Assembly (NCBI RefSeq): GCF_900770955.1
Contig: NZ_CAAGLX010000010.1
Span: forward strand, 23,938 to 87,937
Origin: an uncultured Phascolarctobacterium sp.
GTDB lineage: Bacteria; Bacillota; Negativicutes; Acidaminococcales; Acidaminococcaceae
Length of the DNA stretch: 64,000 nucleotides
Direction of reading: 5' to 3'
The notes below the pieces were generated by a model. The model was not told where the DNA came from. It worked only from the letters and a program-made list of their open reading frames with translations, and did no database searches. How positions within the stretch are numbered: position 1 is the stretch's first letter; each line of letters begins with the position of its first letter. This document shows, one piece after another, positions 1 through 8,062 of this stretch. The translations under genes and the position numbers were made by a program.

Positions 1-1350
1 CTTTCGGGCTCAGGCCACGCAGGTCAGCAACGCCACGTTCGGAAACGATAACGTCAACGTCCAGGGTAGCATGGTCGATATGGCTGCAGAACGGAACTAC
101 GGAAGAAATCTTGCCGCCTTTTGCCAGGGAGTTGGTGAAGAATACGGTCAGGTAGCCGTTACGAGCGAAGTCACCGGAACCGCCAACGCCGTTCATCAGC
201 TTGGTGCCGCAAACATGAGTGGAGTTTACGTTACCATAGATATCAACTTCAATAGCGGTGTTCATTGCGATTACGCCGATACGACGAGCAACTTCAGGGC
301 TGTTGGAGATTTCTTGCGGACGGAGCAGCAAATATTTTTTGTAGAAGTCTACGTTCTCGTAGAATTTCTTTTGGCACTCAGGAGACGGAGTCAGAGCAGT
401 ACCGGAAGCAACGCGGAGTTTACCAGCGTCGATCAGGTCGAACATACCATCTTGAATAACCTCAGTGTAAACGGTCAGGTCTTCGAAATCGGAGTTAACC
501 AGACCATTGATAACTGCGTTAGCAACGGAGCCTACGCCGGATTGCAGCGGCAGCAGGTTTTTCGGCAGACGGCCTTCTTTAACTTCGTTTTTCAGGAAGT
601 TAACGAGGTTAGCGCCCATATGTTTAGCGTCGTCGTCGATTTCGCCCAGCGGACGAACGATGTCAGGACGGTCGCAAGGAACTACTGCAACGATTTTTTC
701 TACTTCGCAAGGAATGTAGGTGGTACCGATGCGGTCTTCCGGAGCGGTGATAGGAATCGGTTGACGATTCGGGGGATCCAGAGGAATATAGGAGTCATGC
801 ATGCCTTCCAGGCCTACCGGTTGAGTGGTGTTAACTTCAACGATAACCTTTTTAGCGCCAGCTACATAAGAAGAGCTGTTGCCCATGGAAGTGGTCGGGA
901 TCAGGCCTACTTTGCCATCGCCGAGGTCATTGATTTTGCATACTTCAACGATTGCAACATCCGGACCGGTCGGACGGCCAGCCATGAAGCCATAGCGAAC
1001 CATTTGAGCCATGTGAGACAGATGAATATCAGCGTATTTTACTTTACCAGCGTTGATAGCTTTACGCATGGTGCCGTTAGTCTGGTAAGGCAGACGACGG
1101 TCAATGATGCCAGCTTCAACCATTGCTTGGTCGATTTCAGGACCAACAGATGCGCCAGTCCAAACGTTAACTTTGAAAGGAGTTTTTTTGCCCTTTTCAG
1201 CAAGAGCCAGAGGAACAGCTTTCGGATAGCCAGACGGGGTAAAACCGCTGACACCTAAATTGTCACCATCTTTTACGAATTCTGCAGCAGCTTCAGCGCT
1301 CATCACTTTGTCAGCTACTACGTCACAAATGCGATCTTTAATATCGATCA
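1..1350 (-). CDS. Acetyl-CoA hydrolase/transferase family protein (succinate/propionate-type CoA transferase), 3' end cut by window edge
   Basis: The minus-strand frame is open from ATG at 1350 to the window edge: 450 codons, starting MIDIKDRICD and ending ADLRGLSPK at the edge. The Cat1/ScpC-type class I CoA-transferase family is recognisable: QSGVGSVANAV near residue 280, followed by YTEVIQDG, whose Glu is the likely acyl-carrying residue. Full-length members have about 500 residues, so some 50 are missing. The family moves CoA between acids such as succinate, acetate and propionate in the cytosol. In a propionate-forming Negativicute it could close the succinate-to-propionate cycle, but the substrate cannot be read from sequence. 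The start is supported by AGGAGGAAGG ten bases upstream. A 14-bp palindrome lies in its long leader. Confidence 0.85.
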
Positions 1351-1490
1351 TGTTTACCTTCCTCCTTTTAATTAGGACATTGAGTTTTTATAAGGGTGTT
1401 ACCCCTTTGCATATAACTTATCAGCAATACCCTGCGGCATTACAAATAAGATATTACCATATATCAAGCTCTTCACAAATATTTCATACT

Positions 1491-1504
1491 TGACTATATA
1501 GTCA
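1491..1504. promoter_or_regulatory. Perfect 14-bp palindrome in the CoA-transferase leader
   Basis: TGACTATATAGTCA reads the same on both strands. It lies between the probable promoter near 1580 and the CoA-transferase start at 1350. It could bind a dimeric regulator or be an RNA feature; no known operator is assigned. Confidence 0.3.
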
Positions 1505-1577
1505 TTTCGACATATAAGAGAAAACTCCTGCTTATACTATAAATATTTTTTCAAAGGCTTCTTTACTATCTGCTACA

Positions 1578-1586
1578 ATTATAACA
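1578..1586 (-). promoter_or_regulatory. Extended -10 promoter candidate for the CoA-transferase gene
   Basis: On the minus strand the site reads TGTTATAAT, an extended -10 element. No good -35 box sits at the usual distance. Transcription from here would give a leader of about 220 nt before the start at 1350. Confidence 0.4.
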
Positions 1587-1714
1587 CATTTTCAGAAAAA
1601 CTTCACTTTTTTCTGTCAAATTTTTCCTGTGTTTTACATAACGGGCAAATTGCACTCAACGCTATATATAATACCAATAAAATTGTAACACTGCAAGCTT
1701 TTTCTTTACAAATT

Positions 1715-1752
1715 TACAAAATACCCCCTTCTTTTCAAGGAAAAAAAGGGGG
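1715..1752 (-). terminator. Rho-independent terminator after the hydrogenase operon
   Basis: On the minus strand, CCCCCTT and AAGGGGG pair across an A/T-rich loop and are followed by TATTTTG. It sits 25 bases past the stop of the [FeFe] hydrogenase gene. Confidence 0.65.
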
Positions 1753-1776
1753 ATTTGTATTATCCAGATAGAACAA

Positions 1777-3501
1777 TTAACGGTTTTGCGCGTGGTAGTG
1801 TGTATGCAATAGACTATGAGCCTTTTCAGAAAGAGGTTTGCCTAACCAAGTATCATAAAGTGTTTTTATTTCCGGGTTTTCGTGCGATTTTCGTAATTCG
1901 CTTGTACGGTCGCAATTAAAAATAGCTTCACGGCGTTTTTGCCTGATAGAAGCATCTACCGGAACCGGCTGACCGCCGCCGCCGATGCAGCCGCCAGGGC
2001 AGGCCATAACCTCGATAAACTGATAATCTGCTGTACCTGCTTTAATGCGTTCCAGCATCATCTTAGCAGATTTAAGTGTATGTACTACAGCAACCTTCAC
2101 GGATACGCCTGCTACATCAATAACAGCCTCACGTGTCTGCTCCATGCCACGCACCTCATTATATTCAAGCTTCGGCAGCTCTTTGCCTGCAACAACCTCG
2201 GCCACAGTACGCAAAGCCGCTTCCATAACGCCGCCTGTAGTACCGAAGATAACTGCGGCACCGGTACCGGTTCCCAGCGGAGAATCGAACTCTGCTTCTG
2301 CCAGCGCGTTAAAATCTATACCTGCCTCGCGAATCATGCGTCCAAGCTCGCGCGTGGTAATAACTACATCTACATCACGATAACCGCTGGCACACATTTC
2401 TTCGCGCGCAGCCTCAGCCTTTTTCGCAGTACATGGCATTACGGATACACTGACGATCTTCGCAGGATCAATGCCTGCACGTTCCGCAAAGTAGGTTTTG
2501 GCAACAGCACCGAACATCTGCTGCGGAGATTTGGCAGTAGACAGATGCGGCAGCAGCTCAGGATATTTCAGCTCAATCATATTTACCCAGCCGGGGCTGC
2601 AGGAGGTAATCATCGGCAGCACGCCGCCATTCTGCAGACGCTGCAGGAACTCATGGCCTTCCTCCATAATAGTCAGGTCGGCAGAGAAGTTTGTATCAAA
2701 AACCTTATCAAAGCCTAAATGACGCAATGCCGCTACCATTTTGCCGGTAACAACCTGACCTGCCGGAATGCCCAGCTCCTCGCCTAGGGCAACGCGCACG
2801 GACGGAGCTGTCTGTACTACAACGACCTTTTCAGGATTGTTGATTGCATCCCAAACCTTGTCTGTATCATCCTTTTCCACGATAGCTCCTGTCGGGCAGA
2901 CATCGGCGCATTGGCCGCAGTAGGTGCAGGCACTGTTGAGCAAATCATGCTCAAAGGCTGTAGATACCATGGTGTTGAAGCCACGGCCGGCAAAGCTGTA
3001 AACGCTCATACCCTGCACATCACGGCAGACACGGATGCAGCGGCCGCAGAGAATGCATTTTTCCTGATCGCGTACCAAAGAAGGATTGCTGTTATCAATA
3101 GTACGCGCCCTTGTTTCGCCACCCTCGAAGCGCAGCTTACGCACGCCTAAGTCAGCGGCAATTTTCTGCAGCTCGCAGTCGCCGTTCTTCTGACAGCACA
3201 GGCAGTCCTTCGGGTGATTAGTCAAAAGCAGCTCCAGCACTGTTTTACGCGCTTCGCGTACCTTGGAGGTATTAGTTTTTACTACCATACCCTCGCTTAC
3301 AGGATATACGCAGGAAGCAACCAGAGTACGCGCACCGCTGGCCTCTACCATACACAGGCGGCAGGCACCCTCCGGACGCAGGTCCGGATGATAGCACAGC
3401 GTAGGAATATAAATACCCGCGCTGCGTGCAGCCTCCAGTACGCTGGAGCCTGCCGGGGCCTGAATCTGTTTTCCATCTATTGTCAAATTAACCATCTGCA
3501 T
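1777..3501 (-). CDS. hndD: NADH-linked [FeFe] hydrogenase catalytic subunit (HndD/HydA type)
   Basis: This 574-residue protein makes or oxidises H2 at an H-cluster in a soluble complex. Domains in order are an N-terminal [2Fe-2S] domain (cysteines about residues 36-66), a His/Cys [4Fe-4S] site (HPKDCLCC), two [4Fe-4S] sites (CILCGRCIRVC, CTYCGQCADVC), the H-cluster domain and a small-subunit-like C-terminus. H-cluster motifs are TSCSPGW near 300, MPCTAKK near 355 and MACPGGCIGGGGQP near 500. Motif L1 has Ser where the canonical TSCCPxW has the second Cys. It is the last gene of a five-gene operon and lies 14 bases after the NuoF-like gene. The set matches NAD(P)H-linked, possibly electron-bifurcating hydrogenases; bifurcation is inferred from the subunit set. 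Confidence 0.95.
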   Translation of the reverse strand: MQMVNLTIDGKQIQAPAGSSVLEAARSAGIYIPTLCYHPDLRPEGACRLCMVEASGARTLVASCVYPVSEGMVVKTNTSKVREARKTVLELLLTNHPKDCLCCQKNGDCELQKIAADLGVRKLRFEGGETRARTIDNSNPSLVRDQEKCILCGRCIRVCRDVQGMSVYSFAGRGFNTMVSTAFEHDLLNSACTYCGQCADVCPTGAIVEKDDTDKVWDAINNPEKVVVVQTAPSVRVALGEELGIPAGQVVTGKMVAALRHLGFDKVFDTNFSADLTIMEEGHEFLQRLQNGGVLPMITSCSPGWVNMIELKYPELLPHLSTAKSPQQMFGAVAKTYFAERAGIDPAKIVSVSVMPCTAKKAEAAREEMCASGYRDVDVVITTRELGRMIREAGIDFNALAEAEFDSPLGTGTGAAVIFGTTGGVMEAALRTVAEVVAGKELPKLEYNEVRGMEQTREAVIDVAGVSVKVAVVHTLKSAKMMLERIKAGTADYQFIEVMACPGGCIGGGGQPVPVDASIRQKRREAIFNCDRTSELRKSHENPEIKTLYDTWLGKPLSEKAHSLLHTHYHAQNR

Positions 3502-3515
3502 CTTCAGTCCCCTCC

Positions 3516-5306
3516 TTATGCCTTGCTGATTGCCTTAAACGGGCACGCCGTCATGCAGGCACCGCATTTAATACATTTATTCTGATCAATAACATGTTTT
3601 GTTTTCGGCGAACCGCTGATAGCCTGTACCGGGCACTGACGTGCGCACAGACCGCAGCCGCGGCAGGCATCGCTGATTTCGTAATGCAGCATCTTTTCGC
3701 AGACGCCTGCAGGACAGCGCTTCTCTTTGATATGCGCCTCGTATTCATCTCTGAAATATTTCAGGGTGCTCAAAACAGGGTTGGGAGCGGTTTGTCCCAA
3801 GCCGCAAAGAGCTGTTTCCTTGATATTCTTGGCAAGGTTTTCCAGCAGCTCGATATCACCCTCGCGTCCCTGGCCCTCCGTAATACGGATAAGGATTTCC
3901 AGCATACGCTTCGTGCCTTCGCGGCAGGGAGTACATTTGCCGCAGGATTCCGATTGCGTAAAGTTCAGGAAGAACTTGGCAACGTCAACCATGCAGGTAT
4001 CCTCATCCATAACAACCAGACCGCCGCTGCCCATCATAGCACCGGCAGCAATCAGGGAATCGTAATCAACAGGCAAATCCAGCATGCTTTCAGGCAAGCA
4101 GCCACCGGACGGACCGCCGATCTGTACAGCCTTAAACTTTTTACCATTGGTAATACCGCCGCCGATATCATAGATAATCTCGCGCATGGTAATACCCATA
4201 GGCACCTCTGCCAGACCGGTGTTATTGATTTTACCGGTCAAAGCGAAAACCTTGGTGCCCTTGGATTTTTCGGTACCCAGCCGGCAATACCAGTCTGCAC
4301 CGTTAACGATAATCTGCGCCACGTTAGCAAAGGTTTCTACGTTGTTGATGTTAGTCGGCTTGCCCCACAGGCCGCTAACCGCAGGGAATGGCGGACGCGG
4401 GCGCGGCATACCGCGCTTGCCTTCGATAGAAGCCATCAAGGCGGTTTCTTCGCCGCAGACAAAGGCACCGGCGCCCTCTTTGATATGAATAGTAAAGCTG
4501 AAATCGCTTTCAAAAATATGCTCACCTAACAAGCCCATTTCTTCAGCCTGAGCAATTGCGGTACGCAAGCGTTTGATAGCCAGCGGATATTCCGCACGTA
4601 CATAGATATAGCCTTCATCCGCACCCATAGCATAGCCGCAGATAGCCATGCCTTCCAATACACGGTGCGGGTCGCCCTCCAGAACACTGCGGTCCATAAA
4701 TGCGCCCGGGTCGCCCTCGTCCGCATTACAGATAACATACTTTTTATCGCTCTCGGAGTTTTTGGCAAACTGCCATTTCATACCGGTCGGGAAGCCGCCG
4801 CCGCCACGACCGCGCAGGCCGGATTTTTTGACTTCGTCCACAACCTCCTGCGGAGTCATCTGCGTAACAGCCTTAGCCAATGCCTCATAACCGCCTACGG
4901 CGATATATTCTTCAATAGCTTCCGGATTGATAGCGCCGCAGTTAGCCAATACCAGGCGATGCTGCTTTTTGTAGAAGCCGATTTCCGAATAACGCGGAAC
5001 CTGCTCCTGATTGATGGGTTCACGATAGAGCAGACGCTGCACGATGCGTCCTTTATATAAATGTTCTTCAACGATGGTTTTAACGTCCTCCGGCTTTACA
5101 CTGCAATAGAAGGTGCCTTCCGGATAAACGATAACCAGCGGTCCGTGCTCGCAGAAGCCATGGCAGCCTGTTTCGACAACCATAACCTCATCCTGCAGAC
5201 CGAACTTTTGCAGCTCTCTGGCAAAAGTCAGCTGGATTTCCCTCGAGCCGTTAGCCTTACAGCCCGTACCGCCACACACTAAAACGTGAGCTCTTATATG
5301 CTGCAT
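3516..5306 (-). CDS. hndC: NuoF-like flavoprotein subunit of the hydrogenase (HndC/HydB type)
   Basis: This 596-residue subunit should bind NAD(H) and FMN and pass electrons to the hydrogenase subunit. An N-terminal thioredoxin-like [2Fe-2S] domain (CGGTGCKANG, then ETGCHGFCEHG) precedes the NuoF core with the glycine-rich GRGGGGFPTG loop near 170 and CGEETAL near 285. Cysteine cluster SCGKCTPCREG follows near 455. Two ferredoxin sites (CRGCGLCARQC and CIKCGACMTAC) close the protein. The start has GGAGG at a normal distance. It lies between the HndB-like ferredoxin and the catalytic subunit, as in hnd/hyd operons. Confidence 0.95.
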   Translation of the reverse strand: MQHIRAHVLVCGGTGCKANGSREIQLTFARELQKFGLQDEVMVVETGCHGFCEHGPLVIVYPEGTFYCSVKPEDVKTIVEEHLYKGRIVQRLLYREPINQEQVPRYSEIGFYKKQHRLVLANCGAINPEAIEEYIAVGGYEALAKAVTQMTPQEVVDEVKKSGLRGRGGGGFPTGMKWQFAKNSESDKKYVICNADEGDPGAFMDRSVLEGDPHRVLEGMAICGYAMGADEGYIYVRAEYPLAIKRLRTAIAQAEEMGLLGEHIFESDFSFTIHIKEGAGAFVCGEETALMASIEGKRGMPRPRPPFPAVSGLWGKPTNINNVETFANVAQIIVNGADWYCRLGTEKSKGTKVFALTGKINNTGLAEVPMGITMREIIYDIGGGITNGKKFKAVQIGGPSGGCLPESMLDLPVDYDSLIAAGAMMGSGGLVVMDEDTCMVDVAKFFLNFTQSESCGKCTPCREGTKRMLEILIRITEGQGREGDIELLENLAKNIKETALCGLGQTAPNPVLSTLKYFRDEYEAHIKEKRCPAGVCEKMLHYEISDACRGCGLCARQCPVQAISGSPKTKHVIDQNKCIKCGACMTACPFKAISKA

Positions 5307-5384
5307 AATATTTTTCCTCCACCTGTTTTGTTTACAAGCTATGATACATCAGCTTCTCCAACAACTGTGTACCCTGCCTGCGGC

Positions 5385-5753
5385 TTATTCCTGATCCAGC
5401 CTGCCTACGACAAGCTCTTCCACAATATGACCGTTTACCACATGCTCGGCGATAATTTTCGGCACAGCCTCCGGTGTTACCTTGCCATAGGTAATGCGTG
5501 CTTCACCCGGACGCACTACGTCAACGAGCACTTCTTTTTCACACATACCGATGCAGCCTGTCTGCTGCACCTGTACATCAAATAAATGACGCTTGTTCAG
5601 CTCCTGCAGGATAGCGCTCATAACCTCGCGCGCACCGGCAGCAATGCCGCAGGTACCCATACCTACAATAATTTTTGTACCTGAGCTCTGACGCAGCTTG
5701 ATATCTGCTTTCAGCTTATCTCTCAAAGCGTGTAAATCCGCTAAGCTTTTCAT
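5385..5753 (-). CDS. hndB: [2Fe-2S] ferredoxin subunit, HndB-like
   Basis: This is a 122-residue thioredoxin-like [2Fe-2S] protein. Visible cysteine motifs are MGTCGIAAGA and TGCIGMCEKEV, the paired pattern of this fold. It should relay electrons within the NADH-linked hydrogenase complex. ATG at 5753 is chosen because AGGAGG lies nine bases before it; a longer reading would start at a GTG whose next codons are the ribosome site itself. It follows the HATPase gene directly and precedes the NuoF-like gene. Confidence 0.88.
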   Translation of the reverse strand: MKSLADLHALRDKLKADIKLRQSSGTKIIVGMGTCGIAAGAREVMSAILQELNKRHLFDVQVQQTGCIGMCEKEVLVDVVRPGEARITYGKVTPEAVPKIIAEHVVNGHIVEELVVGRLDQE

Positions 5754-5757
5754 TCGT

Positions 5758-6309
5758 TTATACCTCCTCACCCTGCACCTGTGCCAGCTGCTCTTTTAAA
5801 TAAGCACCCAGCCAAGCATACATTTCAGGATTGGCAAAGTCACACGCTTCGCCTAATATTTCTCTGACCTCCTGCGTTCTGAACACCAGCGAGCCGTTAG
5901 CGCCGTTATAGGCAAATTCCAGCTCCAGCTGCGGCGCCCCCGCCAACAGCACCTGCACGCTGCTCACAATATCTCCCAGCGGCGGCCTGTCAATATTATC
6001 TGCCGCAAAATATGCAGTCAGCTCAGTTCCCTTTCCTGGCGTAGATTGCAGCTCCAGATGTCCGCCGCATTGCTGCGTAACCATATCGATAAAGGGAATT
6101 CCCATACCTACCTTTCTGGTAGTACGGCTGGTAACAAAGGGGTCACGCACCCGCTGCAGCATTTCGCTGTCCATGCCCTTGCCGTCATCGCGGACGCTGA
6201 AAACAAAGTACCCTTGCTCATTTTCGCTAATAGTAAGCCAGACGTGACGGGCACCGGCAGCCACAGAATTTTGGGCTATATCCAAGATGTGTAATGCCAG
6301 CTCCCGCAT
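5758..6309 (-). CDS. HATPase-domain (histidine-kinase-like) ATP-binding protein inside the hydrogenase operon
   Basis: These 183 residues contain a GHKL ATPase domain: AQNSVAAGA (N box near 14), DDGKGM (near 42), a glycine-rich GMGIPFIDM loop and TPGKGTELT. There is no receiver, dimerisation or transmembrane part, so it is not a whole sensor kinase. Genes like this recur in hnd/hyd operons between the NuoE-like and ferredoxin genes; the function is unsettled, perhaps regulation. It starts one base after the NuoE-like stop, which suggests coupled translation. Confidence 0.8.
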   Translation of the reverse strand: MRELALHILDIAQNSVAAGARHVWLTISENEQGYFVFSVRDDGKGMDSEMLQRVRDPFVTSRTTRKVGMGIPFIDMVTQQCGGHLELQSTPGKGTELTAYFAADNIDRPPLGDIVSSVQVLLAGAPQLELEFAYNGANGSLVFRTQEVREILGEACDFANPEMYAWLGAYLKEQLAQVQGEEV

Positions 6310-6310
6310 T

Positions 6311-6820
6311 TTATTTATACCTTGCCAAGATACCTGCCAGCTTGTCGGTGGTCAGGCGTCCATGCGTATCATCGTTAATCTGCATAACCGGTGCCAAACC
6401 GCAGGCACCGATGCAGGCTACAGTTTCTAAGGTAAAGCGCAGGTCGTCGGTCGTATGTCCGGCCTTAATACCCAGCTGCTTTTCCAAAGCCTGCAGAATT
6501 GTTTTGCCGCCACGCACATGGCAGGCAGTTCCCTGGCAGACACGGATAACATTGCGTCCGCGCGGATTAAGATGGAACAATGAATAAAAGGTTACAACGC
6601 CGTAAATTTCGGAAATAGGCGTACATGTTTTATCGGCAATATACTCCAGTACATCCTTAGGCAAATAGTTGTACAGGTTCTGCACTTCCTGCAGAATAGG
6701 AATCAACGGTCCCTTAACATCTGCGTACTTTTCCAGAATGGCATCTATGCGCTGCTTTTCCGGATTTTCGCCGCCGCAGCAGCTGCATTTACGCTCAAGA
6801 CGGTTTTCACTATTGTTCAT
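6311..6820 (-). CDS. hndA: NuoE-like [2Fe-2S] subunit of the hydrogenase (HndA/HydC type)
   Basis: This 169-residue NuoE-family protein opens the hydrogenase operon. It carries the four-cysteine [2Fe-2S] pattern: CQGTACHVRG near 97-103 and ACIGACGLAP near 138-142. An unusual cysteine-rich N-terminus (KCSCCGGE) precedes the domain. The known role is electron transfer with the NuoF-like subunit. GGAGGGG lies eight bases before ATG, and a 17-bp-spaced promoter lies upstream. Confidence 0.92.
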   Translation of the reverse strand: MNNSENRLERKCSCCGGENPEKQRIDAILEKYADVKGPLIPILQEVQNLYNYLPKDVLEYIADKTCTPISEIYGVVTFYSLFHLNPRGRNVIRVCQGTACHVRGGKTILQALEKQLGIKAGHTTDDLRFTLETVACIGACGLAPVMQINDDTHGRLTTDKLAGILARYK

Positions 6821-6862
6821 ACTACCCCTCCTCTAAAGGATTTTTTGTAAACTTACCAACTC

Positions 6863-6891
6863 AGTATATCATTTTACAAGCAAATGTACAA
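6863..6891 (-). promoter_or_regulatory. Promoter of the hydrogenase operon
   Basis: On the minus strand TTGTAC and TATACT are separated by 17 bases, and transcription would begin near 6856, about 35 bases before the hndA start. Confidence 0.55.
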
Positions 6892-6934
6892 TACTATTTA
6901 TGTTATTTTCGCTATATAGTGTACTCCATTTACG

Positions 6935-7705
6935 TCATTCTTTACAAAAGTCTGAAAATTGTCCCGGTAGGACCTTACGCATCCCTTTGCCTGCCAGCGC
7001 CAATTTCAGCTCTGCTATCGTTAATTCCTCCACCTGGAGTAAATTTTTCGGTCCCTGTACAAAATCATAAATATTATGTGCATCGGAATTCGTAATAAAC
7101 GGCAGATAGCCTGCCAAACGCTGTAGCTTCGACTGCATCTTGCGACGCCAGCCTGCTGCAGAAATTTCGGCAGCAGCAAAGCCAAAGTCCGGCTCAATAA
7201 AACCCAGCTGTCCCAAAATACTGTAGGAAGGACGGTCGATGTGAGCGGCAATGGTAAGCCCTCCCAAAGCTGTAACCTGCTGCACCACTTGCGCCGCTGT
7301 CAGCGACAATGGTGCGTGCAGCAAACGCTTCTCCTCACGCACAAACTCATCCTCGGCATCTACTACATACTGAGCACCGAAACGTTCGACATCATTCAGC
7401 ATGCCGTTCATATGCTCATCAACCAGCAGCTGCCAGCTCTGCAGCTGCTCCAGCGTATCAAACAGCGCCACAATATGCGCCTCTTCACTGCTTTCCACTT
7501 CCATACCGGGGAAAACCTTCACGCCGTAGCGCTGCGCTGCCTCCAGCGCAGCCGGCACATTGGCACTGGCGTTATGATCGGTAATAGCAACAGCGCCAAT
7601 GCCATACTCGGCGGCACGCATCACAATATGATGCGGTGTCATTTCTACCTCAGCGCAGGGTGAAAGCAGCGTATGTACATGTAAATCCGCCAGAACCTTC
7701 TGCAT
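6935..7705 (-). CDS. PHP-domain metal-dependent phosphoesterase
   Basis: This 256-residue protein has the PHP signature at once (DLHVHTLLSPC), then ITDHNAS near 42, GMEVESSEE near 66, AAHIDRPS near 157 and TNSDAH near 208. These His/Asp residues bind metals in the fold. The family includes histidinol-phosphatase-like and nucleotide phosphoesterases; the substrate here is unknown. It is the last gene of an operon with DRTGG proteins and a sensory-type hydrogenase, an arrangement suggesting redox signalling rather than amino-acid synthesis. Confidence 0.85.
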   Translation of the reverse strand: MQKVLADLHVHTLLSPCAEVEMTPHHIVMRAAEYGIGAVAITDHNASANVPAALEAAQRYGVKVFPGMEVESSEEAHIVALFDTLEQLQSWQLLVDEHMNGMLNDVERFGAQYVVDAEDEFVREEKRLLHAPLSLTAAQVVQQVTALGGLTIAAHIDRPSYSILGQLGFIEPDFGFAAAEISAAGWRRKMQSKLQRLAGYLPFITNSDAHNIYDFVQGPKNLLQVEELTIAELKLALAGKGMRKVLPGQFSDFCKE

Positions 7706-7708
7706 TGC

Positions 7709-8062
7709 TTAGTCCTTCTTGCCAACACCCAATTCATACAGCTTGCCGATAACATCAAAAGCAGGCGCTTCAGTTGCCGCAACAACAACATCATTCAGAT
7801 TTGCCTTATGCAGCGTATCCTCCGCAACCGGACCGTCGCCCGCTACGATAACTGCCGCAAAACCAATCAAGGAAGCAACGGCAGCAACATTCTGATGTCC
7901 CTGCATCGTTACCCAAACCATACCGGGCTGGCCCTGGCCCATAGCATTACTCAATAAATCGGAAGCATAACCCCCTTCTACCTCTGCATATAAAGCGTCC
8001 TCGCTTACATCCTTAGTCAGAAGCTTCAAATCAAGCTTCTCAATCATCTCTTTAACCTTCAT
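7709..8062 (-). CDS. DRTGG-domain protein (short form)
   Basis: This 117-residue protein fits the stand-alone DRTGG-like domain found next to [FeFe]-hydrogenase regulatory genes. Glycine-rich GGYASDLLSNAMGQGQPG near 31-48 is followed by AAVIVAGDG near 88. No catalytic motif is visible; a ligand-binding regulatory role is inferred from the family. Its ATG overlaps the end of the hydrogenase-like gene upstream and its stop is three bases from the PHP gene, so the three are coupled. Confidence 0.75.
   Translation of the reverse strand: MKVKEMIEKLDLKLLTKDVSEDALYAEVEGGYASDLLSNAMGQGQPGMVWVTMQGHQNVAAVASLIGFAAVIVAGDGPVAEDTLHKANLNDVVVAATEAPAFDVIGKLYELGVGKKD

Noticed and set aside
71..1258. Long plus-strand frame of 395 codons
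   Set aside because: It lies opposite the CoA-transferase gene, which has family motifs and a ribosome site; the plus frame has neither.
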